Counted from the first letter of the stretch, positions 16,852 to 26,013 are shown. The stretch is 64,000 nucleotides of DNA from Paenibacillus borealis (GCF_000758665.1 NZ_CP009285.1:2852001-2916000); one strand, 5' to 3'. Translations and numbers: made by a program. The notes: generated from the sequence alone by a model not told the origin.

Positions 16852-18297
16852 TTATCCCCTGCCAGCCGCAGGGCTGCTGCGGTGCGATGGCAGGATGAGT
16901 GCAGGAATCAATGCGATCACGGCAAAGCCAATTGACCACCAGAAAGCCACATCGTACGCTCCGGCAATGTTCTGGAGACTGGAGGCAGACTGCCCGGACA
17001 GCTGGTGCTGGGATACAGTGGCCAGAATTGCTGCCCCGAAGGCGCCGCCGATCGTCTGGCAGATCTTCATGGAGATACTGGCATGGGGGATCTGATCCTT
17101 GCGCAGCCCAACATAGGCGGATACCATTACCGGAATCAGGAGCCCGTTCAGGGCAGCCCCCCGGACTACCAGTGCGGCCGCGAGCAGGATCAGATTCGTA
17201 TCCGAACCGGCGAAGGCAAACGGAAGTGTAGCAAATATAGTGACGAGCAGACTCAGAATGACGATGATGCGCGATCCGATGCGGTCGGACAGACTGCCGA
17301 TCCAGCTTCTGGTGAGCAGCATACCCAGTCCTTGCGGAATCATCATCATTCCGGTATACAATACACTTTCACCGCGTACCTGCTGATAGTATAATGGCAG
17401 GAGAAGTAAAGCCCCGTTCATAACCATGCCCGCCAGGAATACAGTGACATTCGAAGCGGAGAAGATGCGCGATTTGAATAACCTCAGATCAAGCAGCGGC
17501 TCTATGCGTGTCCGCAGGGCATAGATGATGAAGGCTGCCATAAGGATCAGGCCAGCCGCCAGCGGAACAATCACTCTGCTGCTGTTCAATCCGCCATAGG
17601 TGCTGACCTGGGCGATGCCGTAGATAAGGATGGCGAATGCCGGAGACAGCAGCAGCAGACCGGTAAGGTCAAGCGTCTGTTTGCGTGTGGACGGCTCATC
17701 CGCCGGAATGCCCCGCCAGGCCAGCAGCATGGCAATAAGGGTAATGGGAATATTCACATAGAAAATAAAGCGCCAGCCCAGGCTGTTGATAATGACCCCG
17801 CCCAGCACGGGACCGAGAATGGGCCCCAGCAGGGTGGGAATGCTGATGATTGACATCATACGTCCGATGTTGCGGCCCCCGGCAGTCTGGACAAGCACGG
17901 TTTGCAGCGTCGGAATTAAGATTCCTGCGCCAACACCCTGCAGGAGGCGGAATCCGATCAGGCTGCCGGGATTCCAGGCCAGCGAGCAGAGGACCGAACC
18001 GGCCAGGAATACGGCGAGCGAGAACATGTATACTTTTTTGCCGCCGAAACGGTTGACTGCCCAGCCGGACACTGGAATTGCCATACCCATGGTCAGGACG
18101 TAACCTGTAATAACCCACTGGATAACGGCTACAGAGCTTTGCAGGTCTGAGGTAAGTGTCCTGATGGCTACGTTGATCATCGTGGAATCGAATAACGGCG
18201 CGAGTGCGCCGAAGACCAGAATGAGGGCTACTTTAAGAATGGCGGGATCAAGCTTCTCTTTCTGTGCTTTCTTGGGCTTGGTTTTTTGGTCTGACAT
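16852..18297 (-). CDS. DHA2-family MFS multidrug exporter (EmrB/LmrB-like)
   Basis: A 481-residue major-facilitator proton antiporter with about 14 membrane helices, the DHA2 drug-efflux type. A basic cytoplasmic N-terminus (KTKPKKAQKEK) precedes TM1. Motif A is recognisable in SGWAVNRFGGKKVYMF and motif C in GPILGPVLGGVIINSLGWRFIFYVNIPI. The start at 18297 has GGAGAGGAG upstream; the in-frame ATG at 18315 falls inside that site. A divergent TetR-family gene and a palindromic operator 24 bp before the start indicate drug-inducible repression. Substrates are unknown. Confidence 0.93.
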   Translation of the reverse strand: MSDQKTKPKKAQKEKLDPAILKVALILVFGALAPLFDSTMINVAIRTLTSDLQSSVAVIQWVITGYVLTMGMAIPVSGWAVNRFGGKKVYMFSLAVFLAGSVLCSLAWNPGSLIGFRLLQGVGAGILIPTLQTVLVQTAGGRNIGRMMSIISIPTLLGPILGPVLGGVIINSLGWRFIFYVNIPITLIAMLLAWRGIPADEPSTRKQTLDLTGLLLLSPAFAILIYGIAQVSTYGGLNSSRVIVPLAAGLILMAAFIIYALRTRIEPLLDLRLFKSRIFSASNVTVFLAGMVMNGALLLLPLYYQQVRGESVLYTGMMMIPQGLGMLLTRSWIGSLSDRIGSRIIVILSLLVTIFATLPFAFAGSDTNLILLAAALVVRGAALNGLLIPVMVSAYVGLRKDQIPHASISMKICQTIGGAFGAAILATVSQHQLSGQSASSLQNIAGAYDVAFWWSIGFAVIALIPALILPSHRSSPAAGRG

Positions 18298-18320
18298 AAA
18301 TATGCTCCTCTCCACATAAT

Positions 18321-18344
18321 AAGGTACGGTACGTTGCGTACCTT
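18321..18344. promoter_or_regulatory. Palindromic operator for the TetR-family regulator
   Basis: A perfect inverted repeat AAGGTACG-N8-CGTACCTT lies 24 bp upstream of the exporter start in the divergent intergenic region. Its 24-bp length and position are typical of TetR operators. Confidence 0.8.
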
Positions 18345-18504
18345 ATATGAATAAGATAGAGTAAAAGCAGCCGGAATGCAACAAGAGAATTTTCTGCCGT
18401 TTTTGCGGCGTCTGGACGTTCTGAAAACTAGGCAATAAAAGCAACGTATGGTGGAAGCTCCATAGCAACATACATCCTGAAATCTCCCGAAAGTAGGAAA
18501 CGAC

Positions 18505-19119
18505 ATGAACGATATCAAGCAAGAAGATCAGCCCAGAGGCGGGCGCCGCCGCGGGGAGGTTCTCGAACAAGCCATTTTGCAGGCCGCCTGGGAAGAGCTT
18601 GGCGAAGCGGGTTATGCCCGGCTGACGATGGAGGGGATTGCGGTCCGGGCGCAAACCAATAAAACCGCACTCTACCGCCGCTGGCCGAATAAAGCCAAGA
18701 TTGTTGCGGCCGCGATTAAGAAGCACATGCCTAAGACTACTCTGGCCGCTCCCGATTCTGGCGATCTGCGCACGGATATGCTGCAGCTGTTTCAGAGCTT
18801 CGCCCGGCCTTTGCAGGGCTTAGGCGCTGAGACGATCCACGGCCTGCTGGTGGATTATCACGGCGATGATCTGATTGCGCTGCTGCCGAAGATCATGCCT
18901 CCCAAAACCGGAGGCAAGCTGAACGCGATCATGGGGACAATTCTGGAGAATGCCGAGAAACGGGGTGAGGTGCGTCTGGACCGCATTCCTGAACGGGTAA
19001 TTCTGCTTCCCCTCGATTTATTCCGCTATGAGCTGCTTACTACCCATGAACCTGTATCTGATGAGACGGTTACCGGAATCATCGATGATATTTTCCTGCC
19101 GCTTGTACGGCTCAGGTGA
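18505..19119 (+). CDS. TetR/AcrR-family transcriptional regulator
   Basis: A 204-residue repressor divergent from the MFS exporter. The N-terminal helix-turn-helix spans about 17-65: ILQAAWEELGEAGYARLTMEGIAVRAQTNKTALYRRWPNK, a near-canonical TetR signature. The remainder is the helical ligand-binding and dimerisation domain (TetR_C_11-like). A basic GGRRR segment precedes it. It most likely represses the exporter through the AAGGTACG palindrome and is released by an exported compound. A strong terminator follows. Confidence 0.92.
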   Translation: MNDIKQEDQPRGGRRRGEVLEQAILQAAWEELGEAGYARLTMEGIAVRAQTNKTALYRRWPNKAKIVAAAIKKHMPKTTLAAPDSGDLRTDMLQLFQSFARPLQGLGAETIHGLLVDYHGDDLIALLPKIMPPKTGGKLNAIMGTILENAEKRGEVRLDRIPERVILLPLDLFRYELLTTHEPVSDETVTGIIDDIFLPLVRLR

Positions 19120-19134
19120 CGGGTCTCCAAGAGT

Positions 19135-19190
19135 ACAAACAAACCGCCGCACGCCGGAATAGCATTCCGGTAAGCGGCGGTTTGTTTGTG
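19135..19190 (+). terminator. Terminator of the TetR gene
   Basis: A perfect 16-bp inverted repeat (ACAAACAAACCGCCGC and its complement) encloses a second stem CCGGAAT/ATTCCGG. Its right arm supplies a T-rich end (TTTGTTTGTGTTTG). Confidence 0.85.
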
Positions 19191-19254
19191 TTTGTGCTGA
19201 AGATCGGAGCGGGCAAGGATGTCAAGTTACTGCGGAGGTGATAACGGACTGAAG

Positions 19255-21075
19255 TTATCTCGGGGGCAGTGAGAAGGCAGGGTCCAGGCGGTGCACTCCC
19301 TTTGGAGAATATCCTAGCGATGTGCTTACGCCGCACAGGTCAGCCAGCAGATAGATGATGCTCAGCCACATTTCGGTTCCCTGCAGCCCCGTATCCTGCT
19401 GCTGGGATAACTGGAAGGCGAAGCCGCGCTGCGGAACCCAGAATTTCAGCACTTCGCTCAGCATATTCTCCGCCCAGGTACGGATTTCCGGGCGGCGGTA
19501 ATCGGTCTGCTTCAGGCAGAGCCAGAGCGGATGGACCACATCCAGCACATTGCAGGCGTTAAGCACCTCTGCGCGGAAGAACCGGCGGTCCCTGCTATGA
19601 GCCAGCACGGTATCGATGCTGCGCTCCGGATACGGCAGAGGAAGGCCGAACTGCGCATAGGTTGCGCGGGTGAGCCGGTAGAAACCGTTCACCGGCTGAA
19701 GCCAGCCTTCCTCCGCTGTTGGCAGGCCCCACAGCCCGGAGTCCTGGCGGCAATGGGTCGCCAGCCAGCCGAAAAGGTCATCCGGCCGTTTGCGGGAGCC
19801 GAACGTCTTCAGGTTGTGGTACAGGCCCGTGGCGAAGCAGTCGATCCAGTCGCCGCCGCCCCAGGCATTGTCCTCCCACGGCAGATCATTCAGCTGCTGA
19901 TACAACACCACTATATCCATATCTTCGGCAACAGCAACCGGATGGCGCAGGGCAGAACCGAGCACTTCCAGCGCGTACCCTACAGCAAGAAGATGATACC
20001 GGGAGAGATGGTCGGTCAGCAGTTCGGGCCGGTTATCCGCTCCAGGCGGAGACCAAGGGTCGGGCAGCAGTCCTGTCCCGGCATCCTGAAATCCTTGCAA
20101 TGTAGCGATAAGCTCCTCCCGCGTCCAGCCAGGGGGCAGGCTGCCGAACATCGCGGCAATCTCCACTGCATCGCAGTAAGCTCTGACTGTCCGTTTAAAT
20201 CCAGGCCGGTCGCGGAAGAAATTCTCTTCCTCCGTTACCTCTGAGTAGTACTCCAGCAGCGGAATCAGCTGCTCTCCCGCCTGATTGCCGAAATCAGCCA
20301 GCTGCTGTGCGAGCAGGCTGAATGGCTGCACACCCTGAGTAACTGGCTTCATGTTTCCGGCTGATTCCCTATCTGCCGGTACAGCTGCATCAGCCGCATC
20401 TGTACCCGTACCTGTGTTCACTGCCGCTCCTCCAGCTTGCGTATCCATCTTCATCCCTATATCCTCCTCTTGTTCATGTGCCGCTGCCATTTCTGCTGTA
20501 TCCCCGCACAGCCGGCTGCGGATAAGCCTGGCCGGATTACCGCCGACAATACTGTAAGCGGGCACATCTCTGGTAACCACGGCACCGGCAGCGACAATGC
20601 TGTGGGAACCGATCTGCACACCGTCCAGAATAACGGCATTGGCTCCAATCCATACGTCGTCACCGATGATAATCCCTTTAACGGTCAGAGGCTGGCGGAA
20701 GACCGGGATATCGGTGGACGCAAATCCGTGATTGAACCCGTACATACTTGCATGTGAAGCAACTCTTACCCCATTTCCCATGGTAATATCGCCTGACAGC
20801 ACACTATAACTGTTGAGTGAGCAGTCACTGCCCATGACGAGGCGGGCGCTGCGGACAACGGCCCCGCCTGCAATATAGCTCCGGTCGCCCATCTGAAGCT
20901 CATCCGGCAGTACAACCGCCAGCGGCGAGACATAACAGGACTCACCAAAGGTACAGGGATACACAGCGGCAAGCTGCTGCTGGTATAGGATTTGCTCCTG
21001 CCGCTCCTGCGCGGAGGGGCCGATCCAGGGCATGTAATCGAGCGCCTTCCGTGAGGCGGATAATTGTTCAGGCAT
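19255..21075 (-). CDS. Hexapeptide-repeat acyltransferase fused to an unrecognised helical domain
   Basis: A 606-residue two-part protein. Residues 1-200 form a left-handed beta-helix acyltransferase (maltose/galactoside O-acetyltransferase type) with repeated hexapeptides. The catalytic His is in YGFNHGF, and the end is canonical (IIIGDDVWIGANAVILDGVQIG, then VTRDVPAYSIVGGNPARLI). An Ala/Gly/Asp-rich linker spans about 205-245. Residues 250-606 are predicted alpha-helical and Trp-rich, with motifs such as DAGTGLLPDPW and LQGTEMWLSIIYLLADLCG that suggest an alpha/alpha-toroid; I do not recognise a family. The start at 21075 has GAAGGAGAG upstream. An AraC-type regulator is divergent. Acylation of a sugar or polymer is inferred. 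Confidence 0.8.
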   Translation of the reverse strand: MPEQLSASRKALDYMPWIGPSAQERQEQILYQQQLAAVYPCTFGESCYVSPLAVVLPDELQMGDRSYIAGGAVVRSARLVMGSDCSLNSYSVLSGDITMGNGVRVASHASMYGFNHGFASTDIPVFRQPLTVKGIIIGDDVWIGANAVILDGVQIGSHSIVAAGAVVTRDVPAYSIVGGNPARLIRSRLCGDTAEMAAAHEQEEDIGMKMDTQAGGAAVNTGTGTDAADAAVPADRESAGNMKPVTQGVQPFSLLAQQLADFGNQAGEQLIPLLEYYSEVTEEENFFRDRPGFKRTVRAYCDAVEIAAMFGSLPPGWTREELIATLQGFQDAGTGLLPDPWSPPGADNRPELLTDHLSRYHLLAVGYALEVLGSALRHPVAVAEDMDIVVLYQQLNDLPWEDNAWGGGDWIDCFATGLYHNLKTFGSRKRPDDLFGWLATHCRQDSGLWGLPTAEEGWLQPVNGFYRLTRATYAQFGLPLPYPERSIDTVLAHSRDRRFFRAEVLNACNVLDVVHPLWLCLKQTDYRRPEIRTWAENMLSEVLKFWVPQRGFAFQLSQQQDTGLQGTEMWLSIIYLLADLCGVSTSLGYSPKGVHRLDPAFSLPPR

Positions 21076-21231
21076 CTCAGTCTCTCCTTCATAACGCAAG
21101 TCGTTGATTACTTAAGTGTAGCAGTGGAGGAAGGACAGGGACATGGCATAAAGAACACGATTAGCTTGTCAAAAACGCTTCAGCATCCTATGCTGATTTC
21201 AGGAGAATCAGAGAAACGGGGGGATCAGAGA

Positions 21232-22071
21232 GTGGAGAAGGTTCTGCAGAATCTTGCCATAGATATTCACTGGATTCACGATAAGGTCACATTCCCGCAC
21301 TGGAGTGATATCCGCCAGAATATCCATGTGCATAGTTTCTATTGGATTCAGGAAGGACAAGGGATCTTCCGCACAGATGAAGACCATCCCGTATCGCCGG
21401 GAATGCTGTTCTATCTGCGGCCGGGGCTGCCTATGGAGATGAGCTGCGGAAGCGGGGAGCCGCTGCGGATAACGATGATCCTGCTCTCGCTCTATACCTT
21501 GTCGCCTTCGGCGGACAATCAGGGCAGGGTAGAGCCGGTGGATGTGCTGCCGCTGCAGTTCATGCTGAAGCCGGAGGGCGAGCCGGGCAAACAGCTTGGA
21601 CATTTGTTCCATCGAATTGCTGCGGATTGGGTCCCCGGAAGCACCGGGAGCCAGCTGATGACCCAGTCGCTGCTCTATCAGCTTATGAACGAATTGCTTC
21701 AGGCTCAGGCGAATGTCAATCTGGGCCGGGGGCAGGGCTATGAGCTGTTTTTACGGATCAAGGATGATCTTGAACACCGCTACAATGAACCCCTGCTTAT
21801 GCATGAATTAGCGGTGCGCTATGGGATTTCCTCCTCCTATTTACGCAGCCTTGTTCAGCGGTATCTGCACAAGAGCCCCAAAAGCTATTTAAGTGAGATC
21901 CGCTATGAGCATGCGAAGAAGCTGCTGCTGTACACGAGACTGACCTTGAAGGAGATTGCAGCCGCCTGCGGCTACAGCGACGAATTTCACTTCAGCAAAA
22001 GCTTCAAACAACTGAACGGGCAGCCGCCTTCTGCTATGCGGACCAAAGGCAGTATTAGGAGCGAATCATAA
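21232..22071 (+). CDS. AraC-family transcriptional regulator
   Basis: A 279-residue regulator. GTG 21232 is chosen because GGGGGGA lies seven bases upstream and the resulting length fits the family; the frame stays open upstream to 21064, inside the divergent gene's start region. The N-terminal cupin-like sensor includes WIQEGQGIFRTDEDHPVSPGMLFYLRPG. The C-terminal pair of helix-turn-helix units reads MHELAVRYGISSSYLRSLVQRY and LKEIAAACGYSDEFHFSKSFKQ. It is divergent from the acyltransferase fusion and may control it. The btr-like gene follows after a gap that carries its own Fur-box promoter. Confidence 0.88.
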   Translation: MEKVLQNLAIDIHWIHDKVTFPHWSDIRQNIHVHSFYWIQEGQGIFRTDEDHPVSPGMLFYLRPGLPMEMSCGSGEPLRITMILLSLYTLSPSADNQGRVEPVDVLPLQFMLKPEGEPGKQLGHLFHRIAADWVPGSTGSQLMTQSLLYQLMNELLQAQANVNLGRGQGYELFLRIKDDLEHRYNEPLLMHELAVRYGISSSYLRSLVQRYLHKSPKSYLSEIRYEHAKKLLLYTRLTLKEIAAACGYSDEFHFSKSFKQLNGQPPSAMRTKGSIRSES

Positions 22072-22093
22072 TTCTCTATGAAATTAGCTCCCA

Positions 22094-22128
22094 TTGACAT
22101 TGCCAATGAGAATGATTATCAATATACT
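22094..22128 (+). promoter_or_regulatory. Fur box over the promoter of the btr-like gene
   Basis: TGAGAATGATTATCA (22107-22121) matches the 7-1-7 Fur box with one mismatch in the left arm. It overlaps a candidate promoter: TTGACA at 22094-22099 and TATCAA at 22117-22122, 17 bp apart, with TATACT just after. Confidence 0.75.
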
Positions 22129-22176
22129 AAAGGTATATTTCATAACATTCGTTCAGATTTGGTGGTGTGCACTGTA

Positions 22177-23832
22177 ATGGAGCTTATACAACAGACAACT
22201 TCTATAGATAACCAAGATGATCCGGACGATTGGGACCCGTTGTCTTTCCGGCTTCTGTCTGTACAGGCGTTGAAGGGAACGGGGGAAGTCCATCTTGCAC
22301 AGCAGCTGCTTTTCTCTTATGCACTAGCCGTAGTGAAGGGCGGTTCAGTCCAGTTCATCGCGGATCACTGCCAGTATGAGCTGGCGGCGGGTTCGGCTGT
22401 GCTCTGCTTACCGGAACAGACCTGCGGAACGGTGCAGCCGGCCGGGGGGCTGGAGATGTATATCTTGTATTTCGATGTGTACGTTCATGGGAAATCAGGA
22501 GATAACGGGAGTAGTGTGCCGGTGAAGGATGTGCGCTTGTACCAGGGGGACGGCAGGCTGCCGTTTCATCCGTCCAAAGGGATGTCGGCCAAATGGAGTG
22601 AGCTGTTTCTGCTTGCCGAACAGGGTGAACAGAGCATCAGCTTCCGGAGTCAGCTTGATTTCCAGGAATTGCTGTACGACCTCCGCGTGACCAGCCTGCA
22701 ACGGCCCAGAGATACAAATTCGGCGCTGGAGCAGGCCAAGCAATACATCGAGGCCCATTATACCGAGGCGTTGACCGTAGAGCAGGTGGCTCAGTCTGCT
22801 GATTTCAGCGCTAAATATTTCGTTGACCTGTATAAGAAGAAATATGGCAAAAGCGCTCTGGAATACGCAGCCGAGCTGCGTATTCAGCAGGCTAAGCGCC
22901 TGATGGCGGAGAGCGGTGTTAAGCTGCGGGACATCGCCCATAAGGTCGGTTATGCCGATGAATTCTATTTCAGCCGAAAATTCAAGAAGATGATCGGCAT
23001 ACCGCCCGCAGTCTATATGAAAAGCCGGCGGCGTAAGCTGGCCGCCTATACGCCCGGGCTGCTCGGCCAGCTGCTGCCGCTGAATATCACTCCATATGCA
23101 GCGGCGCTGCATCCGAAATGGACCGAATATTATTACCGGAACTACCGCACCGATATTCCTGTACATATCAGCGCCTACCGCAGCAACCAGGATTGGCAGG
23201 CCAATATTGAAGTGCTTAAACAGTCTAACGCAGAGCTTATCCTAGCCCCGGCAGGGCTGGCTGACGATGAACGGACAGCGCTTGAGCAGGTTGCTCCGGT
23301 TAACTATCTCACCACAGAGAGTTCGGATTGGCGCGGACAATTTCACGAATTGGCCCGGCTGCTGGGTGAAGAGTGGCAGGGTGAGCAATGGCTGGCGGCC
23401 TTCGACCGGGAAGCGGGCGAAGCGAAAGACCGCCTGCACGAAGGGCTGGGCAAGAGAACGGTTACTGTTATCCGTATGCTGGGCAGCCAGCTGTTCCTGC
23501 ACTGCAACGAGGGGATGGCGAGCATACTGTATCGTGAGCTTGGACTGCATCCGGCTTACGAGTGCGGGACTGAGGTTTATAATGTTCCTGTCACTCCGGC
23601 TATGCTTGCGGAGCTGCCGGCAGATCATCTACTGATGCTGATCCGTCAAGAGTATGACACGCTGGGGGAGTGGAAGAAGCTGCAGACTGACCCCGTGTGG
23701 ATGAAGATCCCCGCCGTCCAGCGGCATCATGTGCATGTACTGAGTTCCGATCCGTGGCGCGAGGATTCTGCATATGCACAGCTGCGGATGCTGCGGCAGA
23801 TCCTTCAGTTACTTCCGGCCAATCGTCCATAG
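22177..23832 (+). CDS. btr: Btr-like AraC regulator with siderophore-binding domain
   Basis: A 551-residue activator resembling Bacillus subtilis Btr (YbbB). Residues 1-190 form a cupin-type N-terminal domain. About 205-305 is the AraC DNA-binding domain (LTVEQVAQSADFSAKYFVDLYKKKYG and LRDIAHKVGYADEFYFSRKFKKM). About 320-551 is a cytosolic helical-backbone metal-receptor (FecB/FeuA-like) domain that in Btr senses Fe-bacillibactin. The frame is open from 22078, but a Fur box and promoter lie inside that extension, so ATG 22177, behind a weak GGTGGTG, is taken as the start. It is followed by feuB/feuC-like genes. It should activate them when siderophore is present and Fur has released the promoter. 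Confidence 0.85.
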   Translation: MELIQQTTSIDNQDDPDDWDPLSFRLLSVQALKGTGEVHLAQQLLFSYALAVVKGGSVQFIADHCQYELAAGSAVLCLPEQTCGTVQPAGGLEMYILYFDVYVHGKSGDNGSSVPVKDVRLYQGDGRLPFHPSKGMSAKWSELFLLAEQGEQSISFRSQLDFQELLYDLRVTSLQRPRDTNSALEQAKQYIEAHYTEALTVEQVAQSADFSAKYFVDLYKKKYGKSALEYAAELRIQQAKRLMAESGVKLRDIAHKVGYADEFYFSRKFKKMIGIPPAVYMKSRRRKLAAYTPGLLGQLLPLNITPYAAALHPKWTEYYYRNYRTDIPVHISAYRSNQDWQANIEVLKQSNAELILAPAGLADDERTALEQVAPVNYLTTESSDWRGQFHELARLLGEEWQGEQWLAAFDREAGEAKDRLHEGLGKRTVTVIRMLGSQLFLHCNEGMASILYRELGLHPAYECGTEVYNVPVTPAMLAELPADHLLMLIRQEYDTLGEWKKLQTDPVWMKIPAVQRHHVHVLSSDPWREDSAYAQLRMLRQILQLLPANRP

Positions 23833-23886
23833 TTGTTCCGTAATTTGTCCATGGTGCGGGACAGCGCGCTTCGATATACTTCTAAT

Positions 23887-23901
23887 TGATAATCATTATC
23901 A
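23887..23901 (+). promoter_or_regulatory. Perfect Fur box upstream of feuB
   Basis: TGATAATCATTATCA is an exact 7-1-7 Fur palindrome, 41 bp before the permease start. A second AT-rich dyad (ATGATCAT) lies just downstream. Confidence 0.9.
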
Positions 23902-23942
23902 CTACAATGATCATTATAAAAGTACATAAAGAGTGGGATGAC

Positions 23943-24953
23943 ATGAAATGGACAAGCGGAATTAAGACAGCCTCCCTGCTGGTTCTGGGGGTTGTCCTCA
24001 TTATTATTATTAGTGTGTTATCTGTAGCGTACGGAACGAAACCGATGAGTTTCGGTACGGTGCTGAATGCCATTTTCCACGCAGACCCTGAGAATATTGA
24101 TCATGTCATTGTACGGACCTCGCGTATTCCGCGTACGGCCGGTGCGCTGCTGATTGGTGCCTTCCTGGCTGTGTCAGGCGCTTTGATGCAGGGGATGACG
24201 CGGAATTATCTCGCTTCTCCGTCTATCATGGGGATCAGCGACGGCTCTGTATTCGCCGTTACGCTGTGCATGGTATTCCTGCCGGGCGCTTCTTCCATGA
24301 CGATGATCGTATATTCGCTGGCCGGCTCCGCGCTGGGGGCATTTCTCGTCTTCGGCACGGCCAAGCTGCTGCCAGGCGGTGTATCGCCGCTGACGCTGGC
24401 TGTGCTTGGCACGATCATCGGCACCTTCCTCGGCGGAGTCTCGCAGGCGCTGGCTGTCTATTTTCAGGTATCACAGGATATCAGCTTCTGGTACAATGCC
24501 CGGCTGCATATGATGGACCCGGCTGTGATCAGGCTTGCACTCCCGTTTGCTGCCGTGGGTCTGGTGCTCGCGCTGCTGATGGCGAGACCGGTGACGATGC
24601 TCTCACTCGGCGACGAAACGGCCGCAGGCCTTGGCCTTAAGGTGGGGACAATCAAAATGCTGACGATGCTGAGTGTGGTGCTGCTGACCGGGATTTCCGT
24701 AGCGATAGCCGGCAAAATCGCCTTTATCGGCCTCATCATTCCGCATATTGTACGCTTTCTGGTCGGGCAGGATTACCGCAGGATCATTCCGTGCACTGTT
24801 TTTGCGGGAGCCATCTTCCTGGCCCTAAGCGATCTGATCAGCCGGTATATCAACTTTCCGTTCGAAACACCGGTGGGTGTCGTTACTGCATTATTCGGCG
24901 TCCCTTTCTTCCTCTATCTGATCAAAACGAGAGGGGGAGGCCATCATTCGTAA
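23943..24953 (+). CDS. feuB: Iron-siderophore ABC transporter permease (FecCD, FeuB-like)
   Basis: A 336-residue FecCD-type permease with about nine membrane segments. ATG 23943 is preferred to 23886: the longer reading would run through the Fur box and give a low-complexity Ile-rich leader. Family motifs: RIPRTAGALLIGAFLAVSGALMQGMTRNYLASPSIMGIS, GLKVGTIKMLTMLSVVLLTG, and IAFIGLIIPHIVRFLVGQDYR (the GLIIPH motif that contacts the ATPase). It pairs with the next gene as a heterodimer channel. In B. subtilis the order is feuA-feuB-feuC-ybbA; here no feuA precedes it, so the binding protein and ATPase must be encoded elsewhere. Confidence 0.85.
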   Translation: MKWTSGIKTASLLVLGVVLIIIISVLSVAYGTKPMSFGTVLNAIFHADPENIDHVIVRTSRIPRTAGALLIGAFLAVSGALMQGMTRNYLASPSIMGISDGSVFAVTLCMVFLPGASSMTMIVYSLAGSALGAFLVFGTAKLLPGGVSPLTLAVLGTIIGTFLGGVSQALAVYFQVSQDISFWYNARLHMMDPAVIRLALPFAAVGLVLALLMARPVTMLSLGDETAAGLGLKVGTIKMLTMLSVVLLTGISVAIAGKIAFIGLIIPHIVRFLVGQDYRRIIPCTVFAGAIFLALSDLISRYINFPFETPVGVVTALFGVPFFLYLIKTRGGGHHS

Positions 24954-24984
24954 TGATCCGAAGGATTCGAAGGATTCACTTTTA

Positions 24985-26013
24985 TTGAAGCCCAAATCCA
25001 AGGCACTGGCCTTCTGGGGCTTGTTCCTATTGTTTGCGGTCCTGATTGTCTGCGGGATGTATGTCAGTCTGACTAATGGCACGTTTGATATTTCGGCCAA
25101 GGATGTTGTGCGCACCTTGCTGCGGATTCATCCTGTGGCGGATCATGATCTCGTCATCTTCGAATTCCGGCTTCCACGCATCCTGCTGGGGGCACTGGTT
25201 GGCTTTGGGCTGGGAATCGCCGGGGCTGTGCTGCAGGGCATTACCCGCAACTCCCTGGCAGACCCTGGAATACTGGGTATTCATGCTGCTGCCGGAGCTT
25301 TTGTCGTGGTGTTCATGTTCTTCATGGGCGGCACGATGAAAGCACCCGGCTGGATCTCGGTTATGAGTATGCCGATGTTCGGATTCATAGGGGGTCTGTG
25401 CTCCATTGTTCTTCTATACGTATTCGCCAGAAATCAGGGGGAGTTCCACCCGCAGCAGTTAATTCTTGTCGGGATCGCATTAGCCTCAGGTTTCGGGGCG
25501 GTAACGCTGTATGTATCACTCCGGATGGACCCGGAGAATTTCGAGATGGCTACCGTCTGGCTGGCCGGAAGTGTATACAATGCGAACTGGAGACAGGTGC
25601 TCTCCACACTTCCCTGGCTGGTCCTATTAACTCCGGTGATCTGGCGCCGCGCGGCGGTGCTTGATCTGCTGCAGCTCCATGAGGTCAGTGTCAAAGGCGT
25701 AGGCGTGGCTGTGGGCAGGGAACGGCAGATTCTGCTGCTGTGCTGTGTCGGACTGGTCAGCGCTTGTGTGTCTGTGTCCGGCGCTATCAGCTTCGTCGGA
25801 CTGATTGCCCCGCATATTGCGCGGCGGCTGATCGGTAATACTTACAGGTACATCGTGCCGTTGTGCGGGCTAATTGGAATGCTGATGGTGGTCATTGGTG
25901 ATTTTATCGGCAAAACTGTATTTGCTCCCGTTCAGCTGCCGGTAGGCATTGTAATCTCCATTATCGGGGTGCCGTTTTTCATCTTCCTGCTGTTCAGAAA
26001 CCGTGCCAGATAA
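24985..26013 (+). CDS. feuC: Iron-siderophore ABC transporter permease (FecCD, FeuC-like)
   Basis: A 342-residue (from TTG 24985) second FecCD permease. Motifs: RLPRILLGALVGFGLGIAGAVLQGITRNSLADPGILGI and ISFVGLIAPHIARRLIGNTYR. The start is uncertain. The frame is open back to 24922 without ATG, GTG or TTG. TTG 24985 has only AAGGAT 11 bases away. GGGGGAGG (24933-24940) would fit an unusual ATT start at 24946, inside a position just before the feuB stop. Co-transcribed and probably translationally coupled with feuB. Homologues differ from FeuB enough that the two form a heterodimer. Confidence 0.84.
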   Translation: MKPKSKALAFWGLFLLFAVLIVCGMYVSLTNGTFDISAKDVVRTLLRIHPVADHDLVIFEFRLPRILLGALVGFGLGIAGAVLQGITRNSLADPGILGIHAAAGAFVVVFMFFMGGTMKAPGWISVMSMPMFGFIGGLCSIVLLYVFARNQGEFHPQQLILVGIALASGFGAVTLYVSLRMDPENFEMATVWLAGSVYNANWRQVLSTLPWLVLLTPVIWRRAAVLDLLQLHEVSVKGVGVAVGRERQILLLCCVGLVSACVSVSGAISFVGLIAPHIARRLIGNTYRYIVPLCGLIGMLMVVIGDFIGKTVFAPVQLPVGIVISIIGVPFFIFLLFRNRAR

